The position numbers were made by a program, and so were the translations under genes. From Poriferisodalis sp965116715 (lineage in GTDB: Bacteria; Actinomycetota; Acidimicrobiia; Acidimicrobiales; Poriferisodalaceae), in contig OZ220724.1 of the NCBI GenBank assembly GCA_965116715.1, forward strand, positions 2,728,001-2,792,000: a stretch of 64,000 bases of DNA. Reading direction: 5' to 3'. Position 1 is the stretch's first letter. Each line of letters starts with the position of its first letter. Shown here piece by piece: positions 24,115 to 33,180 of the stretch. The notes under the pieces are model-generated. The model did not search any database. It was given only the letters and a program-made list of their open reading frames with translations, and had not been told where the DNA came from.

Positions 24115-26670
24115 ATGAACCCGCCTGCCAGCTCCCGCAGCCAGGACTCCTCGACGGTCCACGGGGCCCTGTCGGGACTGCGTGTCGTCGACCTGACCGC
24201 CGACGAGGGCCGGTTCGCAACGAAGCTGCTGACTGAGCTGGGCGCCGATGTGGTGAGGGTCGGCACCGGCTCGCCGGGGCTGCCGCTGGCCGATCCGGCT
24301 GCAGCGGCCCTCGGCGGGGTTGCCGACTGGTGGTACGACGGCGGCAAGCGCCGCTGCCGCGTGGACCTGAGCACCACCGAGGGTCGGGAGGCCTACCGTC
24401 GACTGGCTGCCGCGGCCGACGTGATCGTCGAGACCGAACGCCCGGGCCGGTTGGCCGAACTGGGCCTCGACTACGCGGACCTGAGCGCCGTCAACCCGGC
24501 GCTGGTGCAGGTGTCGATCACGCCGTTCGGGCGCACCGGCCCGCGAGCGCACTGGCTCGGCTCGGACCTGGTGGCCGCTGCCATGGGCGGGATGATGGCG
24601 CTGACGGGGCTCGCCGACCGCCCGCTCAACGTGTGGGGCCGCCAGGCGTACAACTACGCCGGCTTCGTGGCGGCGACCTCGGGCGTTGCGGCGGCATTGT
24701 CGGCGCGCTCGACGGGTCGGGGAGCGCACGTCGACCTGTCCATCCACGAGACCGTCACGGGTTCCATCGAGAACCTGTTCATGCAGTACTTCTTCGACGA
24801 TCTGCTGCCGCTGCCCAAGGTGGCCCCGCGCCAGGGCGCCCTGCACTGGCTGGGCGCGTACGACCTCGCGGAGTGCCGGGGCGGCGACGGCGGCTACGTC
24901 ATGATCACGCCCACGCCTACGCCTGACCTGCTGTTCGAGTGGATGATCGAGGTCGGCCCCGACGAGTCCGGCCGCGAGGTGAAGCGATGGCTGGGTGTCG
25001 ACCCGGCCGAGATGCTGCTCGATGTCGTCGACGTGATGGATGCGATCCGGCGCTGGATCGCTCCGCGCGATGCGCGCCAGGTCTGGTGGGAGGCGCAGGA
25101 GCGGCACGTGGCCTTCGGCGGGGTGCTCGACATCGCTGAGGTCTGCGCGAATCCGCAGTTCGCGCACCGTGAGTTCCTCGCCGACGTCCTACCGCCCGGC
25201 GCGGCGGCCGCGAATGGCTCGCGGGTGCCCGATGGTGCTGCACCTGGCCGGCCGGGCCCGGTCCGAATGCCGAGCCGGCTGGTTCGCTGGAGCGACGCCG
25301 GCCGATCGGGGACCGTCCCGCCGCGTCCGCCGGCCAGCGTTGACACCTCGCTCGAGGAGGTGCTGGCGTCGTGGGCGGCACCCTCGCTCGAGGCCCGGAA
25401 CGGCGACCGAGGCGGCCAGGCCGGCGAAGCATCTGGCGCCGATGGCGACGGCGGCAGCCTGGCGGGAGCGGCGTCGGGCGGGCACGACCACGACCGGCGC
25501 CCGCTGGACGGCATCCGTGTGGCCGACTTCACCTGGGTGCTGGCCGGGCCGTCGGCCACGAAGCTGCTCGGCGACCTGGGCGCCGACGTGATCCGCATCC
25601 AGAGCGAGGAGCGCTCCACCCTCGTCAACTCGCCGGACTTCCCCTACTACTTCGTGTGGAATCGCTCCAAGCGCAGCGCCACGCTGGACATGAAGCATCC
25701 CGGCGCGCTGGCGGCCGCCCGGCGGCTGATCGAGACGTGCGACGTGCTCATCGAGAACTTCAGCGCCGGGGTGCTCGACTCGTGGGGGCTCGACTGGGAA
25801 ACCGTGCACGAGTGGAACCCACGGCTCGTCTACGTGACGATGTCGGGCTGCGGCCACGACGGTCCGTGGCGGCATCTCATCTCGTACGCGCCGACCGTGC
25901 ATGCCGTGTGCGGCATCACCCACCTGACGAACTTCGCGGATCGGGGAGACGTCGGTCCCGGCTTCTCGCTGAACGACCACTTGGCCGGTTTCGCCGCGGC
26001 TGTGGGGACCGTGGGCGCGCTGTATGCCCGCGAGCGCACCGGTGAGGGGCAGCGCATCGACATGGCGCAGCTCGAAGTCGGGACCTATGCGATCGGCGCA
26101 GCGGTCATCCGGCAGTCGGCCGGTGTGTCGCCGCCGCGTCCCGAGGGCAACCGCGACGGCATTGCCGACCATGTGCCCAACGAGGTGTACGCGACGGGCG
26201 ACGGCTTCGTGGCCGTTTCGGTGACGGAACCGGCGCAGTGGCTCGGGCTGGTCGGCTTGCTCGCCGATCCCCGGCTGGACGATCCCTCGCTCGTCACCGA
26301 GGCGGCCCGGCGGGATCGCAGGTCGATGATCGATGCCGTGCTGGGGGAGTGGGCCGCCGCCCGCACCGCTGCCGAGGCGGCCGATGCCCTCCAGGGCGCC
26401 GGCGTGCCGGCAGGGCCGGTGCAGAACTCCCACGAGCTGTTCGCCGACGATCCCCAGCACGCCGCCCGGGGCTTCTGGCAACCGGTCGACCACGCGGTCT
26501 TCGGTGAGCGGACCGTTGACGCATTCGCCGGACTGTGGGACGGCCGGCGCTGGACGCCCCGCCATCTCAGCCCCGCCTACCTGGGCGAGCACAACTTCGA
26601 CGTGTGGGCCGAAGCCGGCTTCTCGCCGACCGAGATCGCCGAGGGCATCGGCGACGGCCTGTTCCGCTGA
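24115..26670 (+). CDS. Double CaiB/BaiF family CoA-transferase (two fused domains)
   Basis: Two complete class III CoA-transferase domains lie in one 851-residue chain. The first begins G-L-R-V-V-D-L-T at about residue 20, the second D-G-I-R-V-A-D-F-T-W-V-L-A-G-P-S at about 463. An Ala/Gly/Asp-rich linker of some 65 residues joins them. In class III enzymes two chains interlock as rings; the fusion provides both in one protein. They move CoA between carboxylic acids or racemise acyl-CoAs. The protein resembles those at 54940-57399 and 61134-63611. No ligase or dehydrogenase is adjacent, so the substrate cannot be inferred. Confidence 0.88.
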   Translation: MNPPASSRSQDSSTVHGALSGLRVVDLTADEGRFATKLLTELGADVVRVGTGSPGLPLADPAAAALGGVADWWYDGGKRRCRVDLSTTEGREAYRRLAAAADVIVETERPGRLAELGLDYADLSAVNPALVQVSITPFGRTGPRAHWLGSDLVAAAMGGMMALTGLADRPLNVWGRQAYNYAGFVAATSGVAAALSARSTGRGAHVDLSIHETVTGSIENLFMQYFFDDLLPLPKVAPRQGALHWLGAYDLAECRGGDGGYVMITPTPTPDLLFEWMIEVGPDESGREVKRWLGVDPAEMLLDVVDVMDAIRRWIAPRDARQVWWEAQERHVAFGGVLDIAEVCANPQFAHREFLADVLPPGAAAANGSRVPDGAAPGRPGPVRMPSRLVRWSDAGRSGTVPPRPPASVDTSLEEVLASWAAPSLEARNGDRGGQAGEASGADGDGGSLAGAASGGHDHDRRPLDGIRVADFTWVLAGPSATKLLGDLGADVIRIQSEERSTLVNSPDFPYYFVWNRSKRSATLDMKHPGALAAARRLIETCDVLIENFSAGVLDSWGLDWETVHEWNPRLVYVTMSGCGHDGPWRHLISYAPTVHAVCGITHLTNFADRGDVGPGFSLNDHLAGFAAAVGTVGALYARERTGEGQRIDMAQLEVGTYAIGAAVIRQSAGVSPPRPEGNRDGIADHVPNEVYATGDGFVAVSVTEPAQWLGLVGLLADPRLDDPSLVTEAARRDRRSMIDAVLGEWAAARTAAEAADALQGAGVPAGPVQNSHELFADDPQHAARGFWQPVDHAVFGERTVDAFAGLWDGRRWTPRHLSPAYLGEHNFDVWAEAGFSPTEIAEGIGDGLFR

Positions 26671-26708
26671 GGCCCGGCCAGCGCGCCGGGCTCGGTGCCG
26701 TGCTGCGG

Positions 26709-28154
26709 TTACCGGCCCCAGCGACGTTCGCCGGGAGCTCCTTCTCGCAGGGCCGCCGCACCGTGGGCGATGACCGTGCGGCCGAAGCGGCCGCGAATTC
26801 GGTCCAGTGCTGCTGCCAGCTTGCGGTCCGCTTCGGCCTCGAACTCCTCGTCGTCTCCGGTTCGCACGTCAGTCGATGCACCGGACTGCGGAGCGGCTGG
26901 CCTGAGTGCCAACTCCAGCTGGGCTGGCCGGGTGTCGGGGTCGACTGGCCGGCCATGCCGGCCGCCGCGGGCTTCCTCGGCGTCGACCTGTTCCGAAGTG
27001 GGCGCCAGGTTCGAGACCGACAGTCCGAGCAGTCGGATGCCGCCTGAGAGATCCAGTTTCGTGACGAGCCGGTGGGCCGTCTGCGCCATCGTGCGTGGAG
27101 TATTCACCGGCGCATTGAGCGTGATCGAACGGGTGCGCAGCGAGAAGTCCGGGTGGCGGACCTTGACCGTGACGGTGCGGCCGGCCAACCCGTTCGCTCG
27201 CAGGCGGGACGCCACTGCGTCGGCAAGGCGCATGGTCTCGCTGCGGATCACCTCGGCATCGGCCACATCGAACTCGAACGTCTCCTCGTGGCCGATCGAC
27301 TTGGCCACGCCGCCGGGCTGCACCAGGCGGTCGTCGATGCCGCGCGCCAGTTCGGACAGATGGGCGCCGTGGGCCGGCCCCATGTGGGTCACCAGACGCT
27401 GCACGGGCACCTGAGCCAGGTCGCCGACGGTGACCACGCCGAGTGCGTCGAGGCGCCGCAGCGTGGCGGGGCCGACTCCCCACAGTGCTTGTACCGGGTG
27501 CGCCCACAGGAACTCGACCTGTTCGGCCACCGGCACTACACGCACGCCCAGCCCCCGCTGCGGCCCGTCCGGGCCCGCCACTGGCTTGGCAGCCTCCGAA
27601 GCGAGCTTCGCCAAGGTCTTGGTGGACGCCACGCCGACCGAACATTCCAGCCCGGTTGCTTCGTGAATCGCGCCCCGCAGATACCACGCGATCTGCGACG
27701 ACGTGCCGAACAGCCGGTGAGCGCCAGAGACGTCCAAGAACGCTTCATCGAGCGAGATGGGTTCTACGACCGGTGTCACAGACTCGAACACGTCGGCGAT
27801 GGTCTCCGATGCCTCGATGTAGGACGAGAAGTCTGAACTGATGACCACCACCTCGGGGCACAGCCGCCGGGCCTGCGCGGTGGGCATGGCCGAACGGACC
27901 CCTGACGCTCGCGCCTCGTAGCTGGCCGAGGCCACCACGCCCCGTCGTCCCGCGCCGCCGACGATCACGGGCCTGCCGATGAGGCCAGGGTCTCGCTTGC
28001 GCTCCACTTCGACGTAGAAGGCGTCCATATCGACATGCAGGATCGGCAGGTCGTCGCTGCCGACGCCTGCAGCGTCACCAGAGCCGCTCGTCGTTCCCAA
28101 GACTCCGATTCTGCCCCACTCTTGCGCTGCTGGTCGTCGTGGCCCTGCGCGCAC
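26709..28154 (-). CDS. dinB: DNA polymerase IV (Y family)
   Basis: The palm motifs of Y-family polymerases are clear: H-V-D-M-D-A-F-Y-V-E with the metal-binding aspartates, Y-E-A-R-A-S-G-V-R-S-A-M-P, and S-L-D-E-A-F-L-D-V-S. G-V-G-P-A-T in the thumb is the DNA-binding helix-hairpin-helix. The enzyme copies past damaged DNA with low fidelity. The 481-residue length is above the usual 350-400 owing to a longer tail, where Q-L-E-L-A-L could be a sliding-clamp contact. The start is uncertain; the GTG at 28154 has no good ribosome-binding site, and the conserved part begins about 37 residues later. Confidence 0.94.
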   Translation of the reverse strand: MRAGPRRPAAQEWGRIGVLGTTSGSGDAAGVGSDDLPILHVDMDAFYVEVERKRDPGLIGRPVIVGGAGRRGVVASASYEARASGVRSAMPTAQARRLCPEVVVISSDFSSYIEASETIADVFESVTPVVEPISLDEAFLDVSGAHRLFGTSSQIAWYLRGAIHEATGLECSVGVASTKTLAKLASEAAKPVAGPDGPQRGLGVRVVPVAEQVEFLWAHPVQALWGVGPATLRRLDALGVVTVGDLAQVPVQRLVTHMGPAHGAHLSELARGIDDRLVQPGGVAKSIGHEETFEFDVADAEVIRSETMRLADAVASRLRANGLAGRTVTVKVRHPDFSLRTRSITLNAPVNTPRTMAQTAHRLVTKLDLSGGIRLLGLSVSNLAPTSEQVDAEEARGGRHGRPVDPDTRPAQLELALRPAAPQSGASTDVRTGDDEEFEAEADRKLAAALDRIRGRFGRTVIAHGAAALREGAPGERRWGR

Positions 28155-28189
28155 GACGTGCCAGCAAGGAGCAGCCGGCGCACTGACGT

Positions 28190-28690
28190 TCAGACGGTGG
28201 CGACCTCAGCGATGAGCGAGAGCAGAGCGTCGGAAGTCTCGCGGTCTTGTTCGATGCGATCCGAGGTCGAGTAGGTGATCTTGCGGGCGATGCGCGTGCC
28301 CGAGTCGCTGACGGCTGCGATGTGTGCCCGATCCTCGCCGCGCCGCGGCGGATCGGTCACCAGCGCAGCCGTGCATGAAACGCCGGCGAGTGGCCACGGC
28401 TCAGTGCCCGGCCTGGGTGCCGAGACCAAGTACTGCGCCCGGGCCAGGCAGCCGTCCGCCATCGCGAGCGCCGCCTCGTCGGACACGTGCGGCTCCAGCT
28501 CAGAGTCCATCAGCTCATACAGCGACCTCACCGAGTACGGCACGGTGGCCTCGAGGATCGTGCGCGAACCACCCGGCACTGTCAGCAGGTCGCTCACGGC
28601 CAGCATCCCGCCCCCCGTCACCGACAGCACGATTCGCAGCGGCGAGTCATGAATGGCCCGAATCGCAGCCAGTCGCTCGTCAGGTGTCAC
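28190..28690 (-). CDS. CinA C-terminal-like (nicotinamide-nucleotide amidase family) protein
   Basis: The 166-residue protein fits the CinA C-terminal domain. V-L-S-V-T-G-G-G and D-L-L-T-V-P-G-G-S open the fold, V-S-D-E-A-A-L-A-M-A-D-G-C-L-A-R-A comes in the middle, and G-V-S-C-T-A-A-L-V-T-D-P-P ends the core. Family members deamidate NMN in pyridine nucleotide recycling, though this branch with P-P-R-R-G-E-D has not been tested as far as I know. It overlaps the reductase gene upstream by four bases, so the two are co-translated. The opening is diverged from standard CinA, so function may differ. Confidence 0.72.
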   Translation of the reverse strand: MTPDERLAAIRAIHDSPLRIVLSVTGGGMLAVSDLLTVPGGSRTILEATVPYSVRSLYELMDSELEPHVSDEAALAMADGCLARAQYLVSAPRPGTEPWPLAGVSCTAALVTDPPRRGEDRAHIAAVSDSGTRIARKITYSTSDRIEQDRETSDALLSLIAEVATV

Positions 28691-29298
28691 GACGTCACCG
28701 CGATGGCTTGGCGACTGTAGGTGTTGTCGTTGAGTTGATCGATGAGGAAGCCGGCGAGGGCGGCGCGGTGGATGCGCTTCGTCGGGCTCGTGTTGGATGC
28801 GGTGACCGATCGGCGCGCCAGTTTGTCGGACAGCACGGCAGGGCGGACGATCGTCCAGCTCGCATTGCTTCGGCGTACGACGTCCTCTTGGGCCTGATGG
28901 TCGCCGAAAACGTTTCGCAGCATCGTCTTGAACATCAGCTTTGAGCTGATCGGAATCTGCGCCCAGCTCTCGCCGACGCCCGCTGCGGACACCACCACGA
29001 GCCGGTTGACCCCATGATGATCGACTGGGTCAACGATGTGCTGGGTTCCACGCGACAGGGTCGTTCGATCCTTGAGATTCGTGCTGCCGAGGCAGACAAC
29101 GGCCGCGTCATGGCCGGTGACGGCTTCTGCGACAACCTCAGCGTCGAAGACATCACCTTGTGCAAGCGTCAAGCGGGGCTCGGCATCCAGCCGCTTCACG
29201 GAACGCCCGAAGGCCGTCGTTTCGTGGCCGTCGTCGAGCGCTCGGCGGATCGCGTACTGGCCCGTCTTGCCGGTTGCTCCGAAGATGATGACCCGCAT
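28687..29298 (-). CDS. NAD(P)H-binding atypical short-chain reductase
   Basis: The 203-residue product starts M-R-V-I-I-F-G-A-T-G-K-T-G, the G-x-x-G-x-x-G nucleotide-binding loop of NmrA/BVR-B-like proteins. L-A-Q-G-D-V-F-D and V-V-V-S-A-A-G-V-G are at the usual second and fourth strands. Members reduce flavins or biliverdin, or act as redox sensors. Its 3' end overlaps the CinA-like gene. It is the last host-type gene before the mobile-element region that begins at about 29.3 kb. Confidence 0.84.
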   Translation of the reverse strand: MRVIIFGATGKTGQYAIRRALDDGHETTAFGRSVKRLDAEPRLTLAQGDVFDAEVVAEAVTGHDAAVVCLGSTNLKDRTTLSRGTQHIVDPVDHHGVNRLVVVSAAGVGESWAQIPISSKLMFKTMLRNVFGDHQAQEDVVRRSNASWTIVRPAVLSDKLARRSVTASNTSPTKRIHRAALAGFLIDQLNDNTYSRQAIAVTS

Positions 29299-29370
29299 AT
29301 CGGTTCCTCAGTCGTGGCCGCAGCGTCTACCGCATGAACTGCAACAGCGGCCTGCACGCTACTGGCGCGC

Positions 29371-29582
29371 CGACCGGCTGCTCAGCTACATCAAAGAGGT
29401 CAGTCGGGCTGACACGCCGGCGAGCGACGCAACCCCACCGGCGGCCAGGTGCCCTTGCACCGCACCACCGTGCGACCTACCTCCACTGCTTGCGACGAAT
29501 TCTGGTCGTCGAAGAACTCCCGGCGTGGACGGCAGATTTGCGCTCACGCGCCCGCCTCCGACAAAACCCCAAGCGGCTGTTC
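29371..29582 (+). pseudogene. Remnant of a second DUF4143 ATPase gene
   Basis: This stretch aligns with about 35767-36056 of the intact DUF4143 gene further on. It reads S-Y-I-K-E-V-S-R-A-D in one frame, then a large internal deletion and a frame change, then L-V-V-E-E-L-P-A-W-T-A-D-L-R-S-R-A in another. There is no start or end. At 29583 it stops exactly where an ISL3-type end begins, so an insertion cut it. The preceding 29299-29370 holds nothing I can identify. Confidence 0.78.
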
Positions 29583-29615
29583 GGCGCTTCGCGTTTGCGC
29601 GTGGAGTAGCCGGAT
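29583..29615 (+). repeat. Isolated ISL3-type transposon end (copy 1 of 3)
   Basis: These 33 bases, starting GGCGCTTCGCGTTTGCGCG, are identical to the start of the element at 33181-33213 and, in reverse, to 30130-30162. Here they are followed not by the rest of that element but by an ISAzo13-like segment. This copy is therefore a leftover end, separating the decayed DUF4143 gene from later insertions. Confidence 0.75.
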
Positions 29616-29641
29616 AACTCGCGGGTAGTAGTGTTGTCCGT

Positions 29642-29757
29642 GTGGAGTTGACGGCTGGGGCTGCGGAGGTGTTCTTCGGCACGGTGATGCCGCATCTGGG
29701 GGAGCGTCAGCGTCGTGTGGTGACGGGTGCGATGGCCGAGGCTTGGGGGGGGGGGGG
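29642..29757 (+). pseudogene. ISAzo13-family transposase, 5' fragment
   Basis: From a GTG at 29642 the frame reads A-E-V-F-F-G-T-V-M-P-H-L-G-E-R-Q-R-R-V, the N-terminal signature of ISAzo13 transposases (P-H-L-x-E-R-Q-R-R), then A-M-A-E-A-W. It ends in a run of 13 G (29745-29757), after which the ISL3-like end GGCTCTTCGCG begins and the frame soon stops. The rest of the transposase is gone. The piece shows that one element landed inside another. Confidence 0.65.
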
Positions 29758-30162
29758 CTCTTCGCGTTTTAGCACGGGCCGCGGGGCACTTCCCCCTGTT
29801 TGCTTGTCAGTTGGATAAGGCGGGGATGGTTCCACACCAGCCGCGCCGGCCGGCCGAACACCGGCAGATCCGCCAGGGCCACCCGGCTCGACCCGTGCGC
29901 CCACGCCGGACCCCCGCAAGCCCCACAGCACAGCCGGCCGGTCAGCTCGACCCAGATCCGCAGCGGCCCGCCGCGGCGGCCCCGCACATCGGTCACGGCC
30001 ACATCAGGCCCCAGCCCGACGATCAGCACCAACGCACGCGTAAGGTCAACAGCCACAGGGATCCTCCCGACTCGGGGCTACGAACACCTCCGATTCTGGG
30101 GGATCCCTGCCTATGTCACGGGCATCCTCATCCGGCTACTCCACGCGCAAACGCGAAGCGCC
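29756..30162 (-). mobile_element. ISL3-family deletion derivative, inverted relative to the copy at 33181
   Basis: The 407-bp element has ends GGCTCTTCGCGTTTT (left) and, reading inward from 30162, GGCGCTTCGCGTTTGCGCG. On the minus strand a GTG at 30056 begins an ISL3-type transposase: V-D-L-T-R-A-L-V-L-I-V, the zinc-binding C-C-G-A-C-G-G, then D-L-P-V-F-G-R-P-A-R-L-V-W. After W-N-H-P-R the sequence jumps to the far end, so most of the transposase has been deleted. It cannot move itself but keeps both ends. Its outer 150 or more bases match 33181 onward in the opposite orientation. Confidence 0.75.
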
Positions 30163-30186
30163 ACTATAAAGGCCCAGAGGTCGCCA

Positions 30187-33171
30187 ATGACTAGAACAAA
30201 CAAACTCGACTGGCTGATCCGCCCGCTAATCCTGGCGGCAATAGCCATAACCGGCCTGGCGGTGTTGAGCTGGTGGTTTCCCCGGGTCGCTTTCGCCCAC
30301 GCTACCAAATTTTATATGGTGTGCGACCAGCGGAAAGTTATCGAGGCCGACTCATTCACGGCCACTGTCGTCAGAACCCACAACGACCACGCCAGTAAGT
30401 TCTTTGCCTACTGGCATACCGACGACGGGACGGCGAACACTGACGACTATAACGATGTCAACAACGTCTACCAACTTTCGAGTTCGGGGGCCCTCCGCAT
30501 GAACCGGACCATAAGCACCAAACATGACGCGCGGATTGAGTCGACCGAAAATTTTGCAGTCCGCTTTAGCCCGACCACAAACGTTTTGGACAGCAACGAC
30601 CCGGACAAAGATGAAAAATGTTTTATCAAAATTATCGACGACGACGCTGAGATCACTCTTTCAGAACCTCGTTGGGGTAAGTGGTATATCGCTGGTGAGA
30701 CGATTGAGTTCACTGCTCGTTTTGGTGAGGCGGTGACTTGGGCGGTCGACAACAAGACGTTGGAGTTCAGTCTCGGTGTCGGCGGCGATGCTGAGACTAA
30801 GACGGCCACGTATATCAGCGGCAAGGGAACCAACCGGATTAAGTTCGGTTACACTGTCGAGGCTGACGACCTTGATCCCAACGGGCTTTACGTCGCCCGA
30901 AACTCTTTTAGGGGCGGCAGCTTGAAGAATGTTGGCCAGGATATTTATTTCCCCCCCCGAAATGCCGAAAAGTCTTACCCCGACAACCGGGTTGACGGCA
31001 GCCTGGCCGATGTCTCGACCGGCATTCAAACCAGCTATGACCCCTGGGGAATTGCCGTTGACGGCGACACGCTCTATATATCGGCCGCCAAAACCGAGTC
31101 CAGCAACTATCTGATCGGGATCTGGGCCAACGATTTCACCGACGATACCGGCGGCGTTTATGCCCGGGACACCGACAAAGACTTCAACGGCCGGACCCGG
31201 AGCGATTGGTGGGCGGTCCGGGGGATTTTCGTTTCGGACAACCGGCTCTACGTCGCCGAACCGCACAATGAGCGGGTCCCCGGCTACTCCCTGGACGGCA
31301 GCTGGTCCCACTCCTGGCGGAACCGGGTCAAGACCCACGCCGACGAATGGATACAGGGCATTTGGCCCGATACTTCCGACTCGGCCAATGAACGCCTTTA
31401 TGTCGTCAGCCACAACGGGGACAAGATCCGGGCCTATAGCTACCCCGGCGACGGCAACACCATAAACCACGATAGCGACCGGGATATTGACCTCCATTCC
31501 GACAACGCCTGGCCCCGGGGAGTCTGGTCGAACGGGGCTACTATCTGGGTCGCCGATTCGGCCGACGATAAACTTTATGCCTACGCCTTCATCGACAACC
31601 TCTTAGGCCCCGGCAGCAGCAGGGGCGACAGGCTTCCCGACAGCGACATCGACCTACACCGGGGCAACGACAACCCGAAGGGTATCTGGTCGGACGGCCG
31701 CCGCTTCTACGTTGTCGACTCTGAAACCAAGCGGGTTTTCAAATACCCCTACAACGCCGCCCACCCTGACAAGCCGGCCAACGTCATCGCCACTGCCACC
31801 AGCTCCAGCGAGATAACTCTGACCTGGGATCCTCCGGCCGATGTCGGCAGCAGTGCGATTGTCAGCTACCGGAGCCGATACCGGGCTGCCGGGGAGACCA
31901 ATTGGCAAGAAGGGTTTAGGAACCGGCTGGCCAACCTCGACCGGAGCTTCGACTTTACCGGCCTGACGGCCGACACCGCTTACGACTTCCAAGTCTTCGC
32001 TACCAACGATCATGGCGAAAGCCATGCCTCGATTACCGTCCAGGGCAGAACCCATGAGGCCGTTAATCAGGCCCCCGTCTGCCAGCAGAATACCCCGCCT
32101 CTGACCGGGACGGCCCACGTCGACCAAGCGTTTCTTTGGCGTGTCAGCCCTAACTGGTGCTCCGACCCCGAATCCGAATTCCTTGCACACAGTGCCACTC
32201 TGACCGACAACACAGCCCTGCCAGCCTGGTTGACCTACAGGGACGACGGCTACTTCAGAGGCACGCCGGCCAACGACGACGCCGCCGATGGCGACCTGGC
32301 TGTTAAGATCACCGTCACCGACCCCCATGGTTTAAGCGACAGCCACAACGTTATTATCCAAATGCGGGGCTATCAGGCTCCGAGCGACGACGCTCCGACT
32401 GTCGTCTCGGCCATTGCCGACCAAAGCTTCTATATCGGCGATTCTGTCAACCTCAAAATAACCGGAACGATAACCGACACCGAGGACGGGGTGCCGTCTT
32501 TCAGCGTCGAAAAACCCCGGCCGGCGGGCAACTGGCTGCAGCCTCCCCGGTTGGACTCTCATGGCAATCTGGTCATGAAAGGGACCGTCCCGGACACAAT
32601 GACCCGGGGGACCGTCATCTCAATTACTATCATCGGCACCGACAGCGCCAATCAGTCGGCCGAGTATACTTTTTCGATAACCTCTCTCGGCTCCCGGTCG
32701 ACCAACCCGACGCCGGTCAATCCGAGGGAACCCGCCCCGATCATCACCGAGCCGGTCGAGTTCAGGGATTATGTCATCATGCGGCAAGGGCCGGGCTACA
32801 TTTGCGGCGACCCGGAGGCCGAATACATCGTTGTCCTGGCCGTCAAAGTCGATCCGCCGGCTGACGGGACGACCCTCGCCCCGGACTCGGACGGATTCGC
32901 CGCTACATTTGCGGCCTTGCTGGAAGTCGCCAAAGCCAACCTGGCCGAAGGCGAAACCTTCGCCGACATCGACTTCGACGCTCTTGAGGAGGAGGCCCTG
33001 GAGGCCACCTATGCCAAGCACTGGAAGTTCAACGATAAAGTCGCCGAGTTCGCTGCCGAACACCACTGGCCGACGACCATCAGCCAAAAGGTGGTCTGGG
33101 CCTATTACTACAACGGCCACAACGAATACCACCACTACGCCCACGATCACGGCCGGACGTTCGAGTTTTAG
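30187..33171 (+). CDS. Large secreted multidomain protein carried between inverted ISL3-type ends
   Basis: The 994-residue protein starts at ATG 30187, only 24 bases after one transposon end, and stops 9 bases before the next. Residues 12-36 form a signal/anchor segment. A Calx-beta-like region comes first, then a SwmB-like repeat (T-L-S-E-P-R ... F-G-E-A-V-T) at about 155-225. About five propeller-like repeats of the kind G-I-W-S-D-G-R-R-F-Y-V-V-D-S follow (275-525). Then come a fibronectin type III domain (530-620), two cadherin/Ig-like domains with P-A-W-L-T-Y near 630-830, and an unrecognised His/Tyr-rich end. It looks like an adhesive or sugar-binding surface protein. No enzyme motif is visible. 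Codon use is less G+C-rich than in host genes. Confidence 0.72.
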   Translation: MTRTNKLDWLIRPLILAAIAITGLAVLSWWFPRVAFAHATKFYMVCDQRKVIEADSFTATVVRTHNDHASKFFAYWHTDDGTANTDDYNDVNNVYQLSSSGALRMNRTISTKHDARIESTENFAVRFSPTTNVLDSNDPDKDEKCFIKIIDDDAEITLSEPRWGKWYIAGETIEFTARFGEAVTWAVDNKTLEFSLGVGGDAETKTATYISGKGTNRIKFGYTVEADDLDPNGLYVARNSFRGGSLKNVGQDIYFPPRNAEKSYPDNRVDGSLADVSTGIQTSYDPWGIAVDGDTLYISAAKTESSNYLIGIWANDFTDDTGGVYARDTDKDFNGRTRSDWWAVRGIFVSDNRLYVAEPHNERVPGYSLDGSWSHSWRNRVKTHADEWIQGIWPDTSDSANERLYVVSHNGDKIRAYSYPGDGNTINHDSDRDIDLHSDNAWPRGVWSNGATIWVADSADDKLYAYAFIDNLLGPGSSRGDRLPDSDIDLHRGNDNPKGIWSDGRRFYVVDSETKRVFKYPYNAAHPDKPANVIATATSSSEITLTWDPPADVGSSAIVSYRSRYRAAGETNWQEGFRNRLANLDRSFDFTGLTADTAYDFQVFATNDHGESHASITVQGRTHEAVNQAPVCQQNTPPLTGTAHVDQAFLWRVSPNWCSDPESEFLAHSATLTDNTALPAWLTYRDDGYFRGTPANDDAADGDLAVKITVTDPHGLSDSHNVIIQMRGYQAPSDDAPTVVSAIADQSFYIGDSVNLKITGTITDTEDGVPSFSVEKPRPAGNWLQPPRLDSHGNLVMKGTVPDTMTRGTVISITIIGTDSANQSAEYTFSITSLGSRSTNPTPVNPREPAPIITEPVEFRDYVIMRQGPGYICGDPEAEYIVVLAVKVDPPADGTTLAPDSDGFAATFAALLEVAKANLAEGETFADIDFDALEEEALEATYAKHWKFNDKVAEFAAEHHWPTTISQKVVWAYYYNGHNEYHHYAHDHGRTFEF

Positions 33172-33180
33172 TATTTGACC

